The position numbers were made by a program, and so were the translations under genes. The notes beneath the pieces were generated by a model that was not told the origin of the DNA, did not search any database, and was given only the letters and a program-made list of their open reading frames with translations. A stretch of DNA of 64,000 bases. Source: Aureimonas ureilytica DSM 18598 = NBRC 106430. Its GTDB lineage: Bacteria; Pseudomonadota; Alphaproteobacteria; Rhizobiales; Rhizobiaceae. Positions 45,239-53,330 of this stretch are shown piece after piece (the stretch's first letter is position 1; each line of letters starts with the position of its first letter). The DNA lies in contig NZ_ARQE01000004.1 of the NCBI RefSeq assembly GCF_000382705.1, forward strand, positions 94,197 to 158,196, in the 5' to 3' direction.

Positions 45239-46051
45239 TTAGCTTTCGGCCTCCGCGCCCCGGATGCGGTGCGGATGGCTGGCCAGTTCGAAATCGGCGC
45301 CGCGCGCCACGACGGCCAGCGTAAGGCCGGCTTCCTCGGCGCTGTCGAGCGCGAGCGCGGTCGGCGCGGAAACGGCGGCCATGAGCTCGCAGCCCATCAC
45401 CGCTGCCTTCTGGACGAGTTCCACCGAGACGCGGCTCGTCATCACCAGGAATCCGCCCCCGGCGCGTCGCTGCGAGCGCGCGAGCCAGCCGGCCACCTTG
45501 TCGAGCGCGTTGTGCCGCCCGACATCCTCGCGAACCACTTCGATCGTGCCGTCCGCGCTCGCGAAAGCGGCGGCATGGACCGCGCGGGTCCTGGCACCCA
45601 GCACTTGGCGCGCACCGAGTTCTTCCATGGCCCGGCCGATCGCCTCCGGCGCGACGCGGAGGCGGTCGCTCAGCCGGGGCAGGTCCGGCCGCGTCTTCTC
45701 CAGGCTTTCCGCCCCGCACAGGCCGCAGCCGACCGGCCCGGTCATGAGACGGCGCTGCGCGACATAGGTCGCGGCGCGCGAGGCGTCGAGCCACAAGCGG
45801 CAATCGTAGCCGCCCTCCGCTTCCTCGATCTCCAGAGCCTCGATCTCGTCGGGATGACGGACGATCCGCTCGTTGAGGGCGAGGCCCACGGCGAAGTCCT
45901 CGAGATCATCGGGCGTCGCCATCATCACGGCATGGGTCGAGCCGTTCACCGACAGAGCGACCGCCGTCTCGGCCGGCACGCTCCGCTCCGTCGCGACGAA
46001 ACGCCCGTTTCGCCAGGCAAGGATCGGCGCGGCTCGAAAACTTTCGACCAA
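45239..46051 (-). CDS. fdhD: Formate dehydrogenase accessory sulfurtransferase FdhD
   Basis: Carries sulfur from IscS to the molybdenum cofactor of formate dehydrogenase. Seen: LSVNGSTHAVMMATPDDLED, FAVGLALNERIV, the sulfur-carrying CxxC pair in VGCGLCGAESLEKTRP near 130, HAAAFASADGTIEVVREDVG and RHNALDKVAGW, and TSRVSVELVQKAA. The start is taken as TTG at 46049-46051, preceded at good distance by GGGAGA, giving 270 residues as expected; the frame is open another 285 bases upstream to an ATG at 46334-46336, but that part does not resemble the family. No formate dehydrogenase gene is in the window. Confidence 0.9.
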   Translation of the reverse strand: MVESFRAAPILAWRNGRFVATERSVPAETAVALSVNGSTHAVMMATPDDLEDFAVGLALNERIVRHPDEIEALEIEEAEGGYDCRLWLDASRAATYVAQRRLMTGPVGCGLCGAESLEKTRPDLPRLSDRLRVAPEAIGRAMEELGARQVLGARTRAVHAAAFASADGTIEVVREDVGRHNALDKVAGWLARSQRRAGGGFLVMTSRVSVELVQKAAVMGCELMAAVSAPTALALDSAEEAGLTLAVVARGADFELASHPHRIRGAEAES

Positions 46052-46393
46052 GGCAAGTCTCCCGGTTGCAGGTGGCGCGCCGCTTCGCGCCCGATCTGGG
46101 GTTTTAAACCAAGGCGGACCCGTGCGGTTAGATTTCCCATGGAGGCATGACCACGAATTGCGGACGATGGCTCGGTCGCAAGGATCATGCCTGCCGCGCG
46201 ACCGCAGGCGAACAGTTCGACATCGCCGGTCCGGCCCACTTCGTTGCAAAAAGATGTCACCCGAAAGGTCGGATCGGGCAAAGGCCATGCCCCCCTCGCG
46301 TCCTACACGAAGAGGTGACGCGTTTGTCATCGACAATCACGAGAAACTGAAGGAAGAACCCGCCACGTCCTTTCAACTAGGTGTGTCAAACCC
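46052..46393. other. Divergent intergenic region between fdhD and terC
   Basis: 342 bases separating two divergent genes. Promoters for both must lie here but I cannot single out convincing boxes. I looked for the manganese (yybP-ykoY) riboswitch often found before terC-type genes and did not find its conserved core. The fdhD frame is open through part of it without family similarity. Confidence 0.45.
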
Positions 46394-47056
46394 GTGAGCG
46401 ACTTTCTGTCCGCCGAGCTGGCGGCCCTTCTCCAGGTTCTCTTCATCGACATCGTGCTCGCGGGCGACAATGCCGTGGTGGTCGGCCTCGCCGCCGCCGG
46501 CGTCGATCCCGCCATCCGCCGCAAGGTCATCTTCCTCGGCATCGCCGGCGCGGTGGTGCTGCGCATTCTCTTCGCGCTGGTCGCCGTCCAGCTTCTGGCC
46601 ATCGTCGGCCTGACGCTCGCGGGCGGCCTGCTGCTTCTCTGGGTCTGCTGGAAGATGTTCCGCGAAATCCGCGAAAGCGGCAGCGCGGAGGACGAGGCCG
46701 CCGCGATCGCGGAAGAAAGCAGGAAGCACAAGACCTTCGGTCAGGCGCTGTTCCAGATCATCATCGCCGACGTGTCCATGTCGCTGGACAACGTGCTCGC
46801 CGTCGCGGGCGCGGCGCGCGATCATCTGACGGTTCTGGTGATCGGCCTCCTGATCTCCGTGGTGCTCATGGGCGCCGCCGCCACATTGATCGCCAATCTC
46901 CTGCATAAATACCGCTGGATCGCCTGGGTCGGCCTCGCCGTCATCTTCTTCGTGGCGCTGCGCATGATCTATCACGGCTGGGACGACGTGGCCTGCCATG
47001 TCCAGTCGCTGTCGAGCTACTGCTCGGGCATTCCGATCGGAGGAACCGTTCATTGA
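46394..47056 (+). CDS. TerC family integral membrane protein (YjbE type)
   Basis: A 220-residue membrane protein of the TerC/Alx group, whose members move or buffer metal ions such as manganese and help metallate exported proteins. Seen: about seven hydrophobic segments, with the two family motifs [20 protein letters not shown] near 18-37 and [20 protein letters not shown] near 124-143, each carrying a membrane-embedded Asp-Asn pair. The start is GTG at 46394. Its stop overlaps the TTG start of queF. Confidence 0.9.
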   Translation: MSDFLSAELAALLQVLFIDIVLAGDNAVVVGLAAAGVDPAIRRKVIFLGIAGAVVLRILFALVAVQLLAIVGLTLAGGLLLLWVCWKMFREIRESGSAEDEAAAIAEESRKHKTFGQALFQIIIADVSMSLDNVLAVAGAARDHLTVLVIGLLISVVLMGAAATLIANLLHKYRWIAWVGLAVIFFVALRMIYHGWDDVACHVQSLSSYCSGIPIGGTVH

Positions 47057-47508
47057 CCACCGACCTCACGCAACTCGGCCGGGACGCGCGCCCGGCCGCG
47101 AGCCCCGAAGACGCCGTTCTCGAAACCGTGCCCTTCGCGCGGCGCACGGACCCGGCCGCGGTGGTGCGTTTCACCTGCCCCGAATTCACCTCGCTCTGCC
47201 CGGTGACCGGCCAGCCGGACTTCGCGCATCTCGTGATCGACTACGTGCCGGACGAGCGGCTGGTGGAATCCAAGTCGCTGAAGCTCTTTCTCACGAGCTT
47301 TCGCAACCATGGCGCCTTCCATGAGGATTGCACGGTCATGATCGGCCAGCGCATCGTGGAGGCGACGCGCCCGCTCTGGCTGCGCATCGGTGGCTACTGG
47401 TATCCGCGCGGCGGCATCCCGATCGACGTGTTCTGGCAGACAGGCGCGCCGCCCGCCGGCGTGTTCCTGCCCGACCAGGGCGCGCCGACCTATCGCGGAC
47501 GCGGATAG
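47053..47508 (+). CDS. queF: NADPH-dependent 7-cyano-7-deazaguanine reductase (preQ0 reductase)
   Basis: Reduces preQ0 to preQ1 in the synthesis of queuosine, the modified base of tRNA position 34. The product has 151 residues, the short unimodular form. Seen: the catalytic cysteine in [20 protein letters not shown] near 52-64, the substrate-binding glutamate in [28 protein letters not shown], and [17 protein letters not shown]. The start is TTG at 47053, overlapping the terC stop by two bases (TTGA), so translation may be coupled to terC. No other queuosine gene is in the window. Confidence 0.95.
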   Translation: MTTDLTQLGRDARPAASPEDAVLETVPFARRTDPAAVVRFTCPEFTSLCPVTGQPDFAHLVIDYVPDERLVESKSLKLFLTSFRNHGAFHEDCTVMIGQRIVEATRPLWLRIGGYWYPRGGIPIDVFWQTGAPPAGVFLPDQGAPTYRGRG

Positions 47509-47578
47509 CGAACGCACCGTTCCGGTTGATCGCGACCCCGGCTCGGCCTAATGCCGAGCGATCAAGAAGGGGAGCGCC

Positions 47579-48712
47579 ATGCAACTGGATCGAATCGAAG
47601 ACGCCATCAAGGCCATCGCGGCGGGCGAGCTCGTCGTGGTGGTCGACGACACGGACCGGGAGAACGAAGGCGATCTGATCATGGCTGCCGGCAAGGCGAC
47701 GCCGGAGAAGATGGCCTTCATGATCCGCCACACGAGCGGCATTCTCTGCGTTCCCATGACCGGCGAGCGGGCGGCGCAGCTCAACCTGCCGCCCATGGTC
47801 GCCAACAATCTCGACCCGATGCGCACCGCCTTCACCGTTTCGGTGGACTACAAGGTCGGCATGACCACGGGCATCTCGGGCGAGGAACGCGCCAACACGG
47901 CTCGCGCCCTCGTCAACGACAACGCGGTCGGCTCCGACTTCATCCGCCCGGGGCACATGTTCCCGCTGATCGCGCGCGAAGGCGGCGTCCTCACGCGCTC
48001 GGGCCACACGGAAGCGGGCGTCGATCTCGCCAAGCTCGCGGGCCTCGCCCCGGCCGGCATTCTGGCCGAAGTCGTCAATGACGACGGCACCGTGAAGCGC
48101 CTGCCCGAACTCCTCGTCTTCGCCAAGGAACACGATCTTCGCATCGTTTCGATCGAGGATCTCATTTCCTATCGCATCCGGCGCGAAAGCTTCGTGACGA
48201 GCGTGCGCGACGAGGAGATGGTGGTCGGCGGGCTCAAGGGCCGCGTGAAGATCTACCAGACCCCGTTCGATCCGATCCAGCATGTCGTGGTCGTGTTCGG
48301 CGACGTGCGCGGCGAGCGCAACGTGCCGACGCGCATCCATCGCGAGCAGCCGGTGGTCGATCTGTTCTCGCGCGGCGGCACCAGCCGGAAATCCTGGGTG
48401 GACGCGGCGCTGGAGCCCATCCGGCGCGAAGGGCGCGGCATTCTCATGCTCCTGCGCACCGCCAATGTGGACGAGTTCGAGACCGAGGTGGAAGCCCGGA
48501 TCGAGCCCAACGCGGCGGGCGTCTCCGATGGCGAGAAGCACGCCAGCGCGCGCGCGCGCACGCAGCGTTGGCGCGAGGTCGGCGTCGGCGCGCAGATCCT
48601 GCGCGATCTCGGCGTCCTTTCCATCGGCGTCATGTCGTCCAAGGAGCGCGACTATGTCGGCCTGACCGGCTTCGGCATCGAGATCGGCGACACGATCCGG
48701 CTCGAAGACTGA
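47579..48712 (+). CDS. ribB: 3,4-dihydroxy-2-butanone-4-phosphate synthase with degenerate RibA-like domain (RibBX type)
   Basis: Makes the four-carbon unit of riboflavin from ribulose 5-phosphate. The product has 377 residues. The N-terminal DHBP synthase domain (about 1-205) is intact: VDDTDRENEGDLIMAAGKAT, MTTGISGEERANT, FIRPGHMFPLIAREGGVLTR and GHTEAGVDLAKLAGL. The C-terminal half (about 210-375) aligns with GTP cyclohydrolase II (for example VLRDLGVLSIGVMSSK-like QILRDLGVLSIGVMSS near its end) but the zinc-binding cysteine cluster is absent; the corresponding stretch reads DVRGERNVPTRIHREQPVVD. It therefore fits the RibBX variant described in Proteobacteria rather than a bifunctional RibBA. 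Confidence 0.92.
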   Translation: MQLDRIEDAIKAIAAGELVVVVDDTDRENEGDLIMAAGKATPEKMAFMIRHTSGILCVPMTGERAAQLNLPPMVANNLDPMRTAFTVSVDYKVGMTTGISGEERANTARALVNDNAVGSDFIRPGHMFPLIAREGGVLTRSGHTEAGVDLAKLAGLAPAGILAEVVNDDGTVKRLPELLVFAKEHDLRIVSIEDLISYRIRRESFVTSVRDEEMVVGGLKGRVKIYQTPFDPIQHVVVVFGDVRGERNVPTRIHREQPVVDLFSRGGTSRKSWVDAALEPIRREGRGILMLLRTANVDEFETEVEARIEPNAAGVSDGEKHASARARTQRWREVGVGAQILRDLGVLSIGVMSSKERDYVGLTGFGIEIGDTIRLED

Positions 48713-48824
48713 ACGGGGTGCCTCTGCGGGCTGGAGCCGTGTTCGCGCTCGGCTCCCGCATGCGCACAGGATGAAAGGCGCTTCCGGCGACGTTCTCTTC
48801 GCCGGCAGTTCTCAGAGGACGACC

Positions 48825-48843
48825 CTCAGGGGACGACCCTGAG
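48825..48843 (+). repeat. Small stem-loop downstream of ribB
   Basis: CTCAGGG, five bases, CCCTGAG: a perfect 7-bp stem overlapping a direct repeat of GGACGACCCT. There is no T-run, so it is not a terminator by itself. Confidence 0.4.
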
Positions 48844-48930
48844 CCCGGACGGGACGGGAGCGGCGACACCGCCCCTCCCCCGTCGCACCATTCCGCCGAG
48901 GCGCCTCCGCGTCTCCGCCCCCTCCCGATG

Positions 48931-48985
48931 AAACGCCGCCGTTCTGCCTCGACCGTCCGTCGAGCCGGAACGGCGGCGTTTTGCG
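48931..48985 (+). terminator. Probable intrinsic terminator of the ribB transcript
   Basis: AACGCCGCCGTTC (48932-48944) and GAACGGCGGCGTT (48968-48980) form a perfect 13-bp stem; the enclosed bases add an inner TCGAC/GTCGA stem. TTTT follows. It lies 219 bp after ribB, the rest of the 396-base gap up to the porin holding no gene that I recognise. Confidence 0.7.
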
Positions 48986-49057
48986 TTCGCAGTTCGTGCG
49001 CGTCGCTCGATCGGATGTTCGCTCATAGCCGACCGAGCGTCCCTTGCGGCCAAACGC

Positions 49058-49086
49058 AAAAAGGCCCGGCTTTCACCGGGCCTTTT
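49058..49086 (-). terminator. Intrinsic terminator of the first porin gene
   Basis: On the minus strand AAAAGGCCCGG, a six-base loop and CCGGGCCTTTT form an 11-bp stem that runs into TTTTT, 22 bp after the porin stop. Confidence 0.85.
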
Positions 49087-49108
49087 CGTATCCGATCGGC
49101 GATGCCGA

Positions 49109-50347
49109 TTAGAAGTCGCGCTGGAAGCGCAGGAAGCCGGACACCTGGTCGATGTCGCCAGCAGGACCGCCGAAGTCGACGTTCTTGTAGGAGACTTCGC
49201 CGAGCGTCGCGAAGTTGTTGGTGATCTGGTAGCCGACGTTGGCGACGGCGGCCCAGTACTCGCCCTGGTCGACCGAGGTCAGGCCGGTGCGCGGGTTGAA
49301 CAGACGGACGTCGAAGGTCTCGCCGTACTGACCCGAAACCGCGAGGCCGAGCTTGCCGAAGCTCTGCGCGTAGCCCGCACCAGCGGCCCACTCGAGGAGG
49401 ATCGGAACGCCAGCGTTGGTCAGGCGGTTCGTGGCGAGCGACGACAGCGTGTCGATGCCCGTGATGCCGGCGTAGATCGTGGGATCGAAGGCGTAGTGAC
49501 CCTCGATCTTCAGCTGCGAGTCAGCCGCGACGAGGTTCTTCAGGAGCACGCCGCCCTTCAGAGCGAAGGCGTCGTTGTTGCCGTCCTGGAGGAGCGTCGG
49601 GAACGTGCCGTTGAGGTTCACGGTCACGCCGTTGATGACGACGGCGCCCGGGATATCGCCGAGGTTGTTGGTCTCGTCATAGACGGCCGACAGGTAGGCA
49701 CCGCCCCAGGCGCCCGAGTAGACGAGCTTGGCATGGACGTCGGGAACGACATCGCCGGTGCGGTCGTCTTCGAGGCCGAGCGTGGCCGAGAAGCCGTTCG
49801 CGGCGAACGTGTAGCTGATCTGGTTGGTGTTGATGTCGCCGACCACGAGGTCCGTGTCGGTGAGCAGGCCGTCTTCCAGGCCGCCGATGCCGGAGGTCCA
49901 GAGCGAGTCACGGTAGCCCATGAGCAGGCCGCCGAGCTGGATGTAGGCCTGGTCCATCACGTAGCTGGCGCCGAGCGACGAATCCTGGTTGGCGATCGTG
50001 TTGTTCTGGGCCTGGACGCGGGCGAAAGCGCGCAGCGTGCCGAGCTCGGTTTCTTCGCGGGCGTCGAAGTTCAGACGGGCGCGGACCGAAGAACCGGCCT
50101 GGTAGTCGTCGCCTTCCAGGTTACGAGCCGGGTCGCCGGCGACGTTGTACTGGAAGCGGACATAGCCGCCGATGCTGAGGCACGTCTCGGTGCCCGGGAT
50201 GTAGTAGAAGCCCTTGCCGTAGACGTCGCAAACGCGGACGTAATCAACGGGCTCAGGCTCGGCCACGACGACAGCGTCAGCCGCGCGAGCGCCGGTCACT
50301 GCAACGAGGGCGGCAGCGGAGCCGAGAAGAAGGCTCTTGATGTTCAT
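49109..50347 (-). CDS. Porin, Porin_2 (alphaproteobacterial Omp2/RopA-like) family, copy 1
   Basis: Outer-membrane trimeric porin for small hydrophilic solutes; 412 residues. Signal peptide about 1-22 (ending GARAA). Diagnostic Porin_2 features: DYVRVCDVYGKGFYYIPGTE near 34-53 with the conserved cysteine pair (Cys39, Cys55), GGYVRFQYNVAG, the DAREETELGTLRAFARVQAQ strand, and a C-terminal strand ending FLRFQRDF with the terminal Phe required for outer-membrane assembly. It differs from copies 2 and 3 mainly in predicted loops. The ATG at 50345-50347 follows GGAGGTCAGGAC. It is inverted relative to the other two. Confidence 0.95.
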   Translation of the reverse strand: MNIKSLLLGSAAALVAVTGARAADAVVVAEPEPVDYVRVCDVYGKGFYYIPGTETCLSIGGYVRFQYNVAGDPARNLEGDDYQAGSSVRARLNFDAREETELGTLRAFARVQAQNNTIANQDSSLGASYVMDQAYIQLGGLLMGYRDSLWTSGIGGLEDGLLTDTDLVVGDINTNQISYTFAANGFSATLGLEDDRTGDVVPDVHAKLVYSGAWGGAYLSAVYDETNNLGDIPGAVVINGVTVNLNGTFPTLLQDGNNDAFALKGGVLLKNLVAADSQLKIEGHYAFDPTIYAGITGIDTLSSLATNRLTNAGVPILLEWAAGAGYAQSFGKLGLAVSGQYGETFDVRLFNPRTGLTSVDQGEYWAAVANVGYQITNNFATLGEVSYKNVDFGGPAGDIDQVSGFLRFQRDF

Positions 50348-50979
50348 GTCCTGACCTCCAGTCAAGTTATGGATAGGGTTGGGCCTTGTTTCGAAGGACA
50401 GCCTTCCCTGCCCCATACCCTTCAGAAAGCCCGGGTCGTCCCCCGCTCTTTCTTGCCCCAGAATATTCACGGACCCGTCATGCGCAATTGCAGAAAGGAC
50501 ACACTGAGCTTTGGGTGACACGTCTCGGCTCCGCTTGTGCCCGCAGGGACACGGTTCGCCCGACGCTCGGAGGGACCGCCGATGCTGCACCGCCGAACCC
50601 GAAACGATTTCGGAGCGACCAACGCAACGTCTTCTATCCGCTACACTTTTAACGATGCCCTTGAGACGGCGTGAGGTTTTCCGCCGCCCTCACCCACGCC
50701 GCCTTCGCTTGCGGCGTCGCGCAAAACAGGCCGATTTCCGCCTGACCCAAAATCGCCTCGGGAGGTCAGGTTAGGGTCAGCCCCACAGATTCAGTCGACC
50801 CTTTCGGCTTCGCCAAGGGGACGAATCGGCCTGGAAACGGGACGCGAGGGCTTCGTCCGAAGCCTGCGTCGCTGCGACGAAGCGCATTCAAAAGGCGCGC
50901 CGCAGGTTCTATGACGGGTTCCGGGCGGCGCCGTCTCGCGGCCGTCCCCCTTGCTTCCGTTTCAGAAGGCGCGCTGCCC
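50348..50979. other. Divergent intergenic region between porin copy 1 and the aminotransferase
   Basis: 632 bases. The left part holds the leader and probable promoter of porin copy 1; the rest shows short open frames with no recognisable product and no RNA gene that I can identify. The promoter of the aminotransferase gene is not obvious. Confidence 0.4.
50461..50488 (-). promoter_or_regulatory. Candidate promoter of porin copy 1
   Basis: On the minus strand TTGCGC (50488-50483) and TATTCT (50466-50461) are separated by 16 bases, about 115 bp before the start codon. Confidence 0.4.
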
Positions 50980-52071
50980 ATGCCGTTCACGTCCCGCACA
51001 CAGGCTCTTCCGGCAACCGTTCCCTTCGTGGGCCCCGAAGCCCTTGAACGACGCCTGGGCTTTCGCTTCCGGGCGCGGCTGGGGGCGAACGAGAGCGTGT
51101 TCGGCCCCTCGCCCCGCGTGCTCGAGGCCATGGCCTCGGCGGCGCGCGAAAGCTGGGCCTATGGCGATCCCGAGCATCACGACCTGAAGGCCGCGCTCGC
51201 CCGCCATCACGGGCTGGAGCCGGATTGCTTCGTCGCCGGCGAGGGGATCGACGGATTGTTCGGTCTTCTGGCGCAGCTCACGCTCGATCCCGGCGACACG
51301 GTCGTCACCTCGCTCGGCGCCTATCCGACCTTCAACTATCATGTGACCGGGCATGGGGGCGTTCTGGACTTCACGCCCTACCGGGACGACCGGGAAGATT
51401 GGGACGCGCTGGCCGAGCGCGCAGCGAGGCTGCGCCCCAAGCTCGTCTATGTCGCCAATCCCGACAATCCGACCGGCAGCTGGCACGAGGCGGCGGCGGT
51501 GGAGCGTCTGATGGACGCGATTCCGGAGGAGACGCTTCTGGTCCTCGACGAGGCCTATAGCGATCTGGCGCCGGCGAGCGCCCTGCCCCCGCTTCAGCCG
51601 CTTCGCCATAATGTCCTGCGCTTTCGCACCTTCTCCAAGGCCTATGGCATGGCAGGCGTACGCGTCGCCTATGCGATCGGCGCGCCGGACGTCGTCCGGC
51701 AGTTCGACAAGGTGCGCAATCATTTCGGCCTGTCGCGCATGGCCCAGGCCGGCGCGATCGCCGCGCTGTCCGATCAGGCCTATCTTCGCGAAACGGTCGC
51801 GCGGATCGAGCACGCCCGAACGCGCCTCGCCGAGATCGCAACAGGGGCGGGCCTGCGCCCGCTGCCGTCAGCCACGAATTTCGTCGCCATCGATTGCGGC
51901 CGCGACGGCGCCTTCGCGCGGCGCGTGCTGGAGGGCGTCCTGAACGAGCGCGTCTTCATCCGCATGCCGGGCGTGGCGCCGCTGGATCGCCTGATCCGCG
52001 TCACCGTCGGCCCCGACGAGGATCTCGACCTCTTCGCCGCCGCGCTCGAAACGGCGCTGGCGAAGGCCTGA
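50980..52071 (+). CDS. Pyridoxal-phosphate aminotransferase, histidinol-phosphate aminotransferase-like
   Basis: A class I/II fold aminotransferase of 363 residues. Seen: RLGANESVFGPSPRVLEAMA (the LNxNExPxGPSP-like entry of HisC), YGDPEHHDLKAALARHHGLE, GEGIDGLFGLLAQLTLDPGD, VYVANPDNPTGSW with the PLP-contacting Asn, LVLDEAYSDLAP with the PLP-binding Asp/Tyr, FRTFSKAYGMAGVRVAYAIG with the Schiff-base lysine, and a C-terminal RVTVGPDEDL arginine. The ATG at 50980 is used. It is not in a histidine operon, so an alternative amino-acid or aromatic substrate is possible; I do not assign hisC. Confidence 0.88.
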   Translation: MPFTSRTQALPATVPFVGPEALERRLGFRFRARLGANESVFGPSPRVLEAMASAARESWAYGDPEHHDLKAALARHHGLEPDCFVAGEGIDGLFGLLAQLTLDPGDTVVTSLGAYPTFNYHVTGHGGVLDFTPYRDDREDWDALAERAARLRPKLVYVANPDNPTGSWHEAAAVERLMDAIPEETLLVLDEAYSDLAPASALPPLQPLRHNVLRFRTFSKAYGMAGVRVAYAIGAPDVVRQFDKVRNHFGLSRMAQAGAIAALSDQAYLRETVARIEHARTRLAEIATGAGLRPLPSATNFVAIDCGRDGAFARRVLEGVLNERVFIRMPGVAPLDRLIRVTVGPDEDLDLFAAALETALAKA

Positions 52072-52115
52072 CCCGATCCGCCGGACGATCGGCCCGTGTT
52101 CGGCTGCGAGGAGGG

Positions 52116-52379
52116 TCAGTTGCGGGCGAGCCATTCGCGCGCCGCGCGCTGGGCGCGGGCGATCTGGACGCGCGTCATGCCGGCGGCGAGATCCTGCCGG
52201 TGGAACGCGGCGTCCTCGACGCCCATGCGGTCGGCGAGATTGAAGTACATATGGGCCGACACGAGCTCGCGCGGGTTGGCGGCCATGCGCAGGCCCATGG
52301 CGAAGAGCGTCTCGCCGAGCGGAACCGCCGTGCCGAGCGCGGTGCCGAAATGGGCGTCCTGAAGTTCGAAGCGAGCCAT
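52116..52379 (-). CDS. Small Sel1/TPR-like protein
   Basis: An 87-residue protein. LGETLFAMGLRMAANPRELV, SAHMYFNLADRMGVEDAAFH and RQDLAAGMTRVQIARAQRAA followed by REWL resemble a single Sel1-like helical repeat plus a cap, a small conserved protein in Hyphomicrobiales that often has a longer glycine-rich insert. The ATG at 52377-52379 follows a weak AGGAGGGAACGGATC. It stands alone, convergent with the aminotransferase. Partner and role unknown. Confidence 0.75.
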   Translation of the reverse strand: MARFELQDAHFGTALGTAVPLGETLFAMGLRMAANPRELVSAHMYFNLADRMGVEDAAFHRQDLAAGMTRVQIARAQRAAREWLARN

Positions 52380-52652
52380 GATCCGTTCCCTCCTGTGCGG
52401 CCGCCCCTTCGGCGGTTCATGCCCCGAGAATGCGGGCTGCGACTGAACGGGTCTCTAAAAGACTTGGATAATTTGAGATAAAACATTCGCACCGGCGCGG
52501 AAACCTTAACCGGACCTCAAAACGGGGACGATCGACTTGAACGCATGATGTCGGATGAAAGCAGAGGGTTCGGCGCGATGCCCTCTTGCATGAAGCCGAA
52601 AGCCGCTTAGCCTCCGGTCAAGGGCGCAGGACGCCCTGTCTGGGAGGACATC

Positions 52653-53003
52653 ATGAAGAAGACCTTGTCGCTGCTGCTCGTTTTAGCGAGCCTTGGCATC
52701 CCTACCCTGGTGCAGGCCGATCCGATCGAAGGCCGCTGGAAGATGCCCTCCGGCAACGACGCCACGATCGCGCCCTGCGGCTCCGACTTCTGCCTGACCT
52801 ATGTCAACGGCCCCCTGAAGGGAAAGCGGTTCGGCAAGATGAGCGCCGCGGGCACGGGCACCTATGAAGGAACTGTGACGGATTACACCCGCAACGGTCG
52901 CGAGTTCAGCGGCAAGGGCAAATTGTCGGGCGACACGCTCTCGGTGTCGGGCTGCGTGCTGGGCGGTCTCATCTGCCGCTCGCAGGAACTCAAGCGCATC
53001 TGA
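52653..53003 (+). CDS. DUF2147 exported protein (copy 1)
   Basis: A 116-residue protein with a signal peptide (about 1-22, ending VQADP) and a DUF2147-like lipocalin-type beta fold: IEGRWKMPSGNDATIAPCGS, DFCLTYVNGPLKGKRFG, GTYEGTVTDYTRNGREFSGK and LSVSGCVLGGLICRSQELKR. Four cysteines are suited to two disulfides. The ATG follows GGGAGGACATC. It lies 330 bp upstream of porin copy 2; a related gene lies 300 bp downstream of porin copy 3. A periplasmic role is likely; function unknown. Confidence 0.85.
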   Translation: MKKTLSLLLVLASLGIPTLVQADPIEGRWKMPSGNDATIAPCGSDFCLTYVNGPLKGKRFGKMSAAGTGTYEGTVTDYTRNGREFSGKGKLSGDTLSVSGCVLGGLICRSQELKRI

Positions 53004-53134
53004 CGCGCCCTATCGTCCCGCATCGGAAATCGCGCTCCGGCGGCCCTCATGCGAGGGCCGCCGCTTTCTTTTCCAGGCGGGGAAAACGGGATCGAGCGCA
53101 TCCTTAGCCAATGTAACATTATTCGTTTTGCAAA

Positions 53135-53162
53135 CTTATTTTGTGATGCAAAGCTACAACTC
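53135..53162 (+). repeat. 28-bp conserved block upstream of porin copy 2
   Basis: CTTATTTTGTGATGCAAAGC followed by TACAACTC is identical at 55025-55052. It sits about 170 bp before the start codon in both places. The sequence between this block and the leader block has diverged, so selection has probably kept it, most simply as a promoter or operator. Confidence 0.7.
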
Positions 53163-53262
53163 GGCTCTGTGACAAGCTGTCATAAATCTTCCCAAGCCGG
53201 AAATGAGTCTCATCTCAACAAACGTTCATGTTAAACGGCTCCTAGAAGGCCTCGACACTGCT

Positions 53263-53326
53263 GCAGGCTTTCGCCAACGAACCGAACAAGCCCCAAGAAG
53301 CTTGATCTGAATGTTGACTGGAGAAA
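53263..53326 (+). promoter_or_regulatory. 64-bp conserved 5' leader of porin copy 2
   Basis: The 64 bases ending just before the ATG (from GCAGGCTTTCGCCAAC to GACTGGAGAAA) match 55154-55217 at all but one position. They include the ribosome binding site GGAGAAA and are a likely shared target for post-transcriptional control, for example by a small RNA. Confidence 0.6.
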
Positions 53327-53330
53327 GAAC

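Noticed and set aside
46100-46393. Possible manganese (yybP-ykoY) riboswitch before terC
   Set aside because: The conserved core sequence and paired elements were not found; only the gene family suggested it.
47509-47578. Possible FMN riboswitch before ribB
   Set aside because: The intergenic space is only 70 bp and shows none of the conserved RFN element segments.
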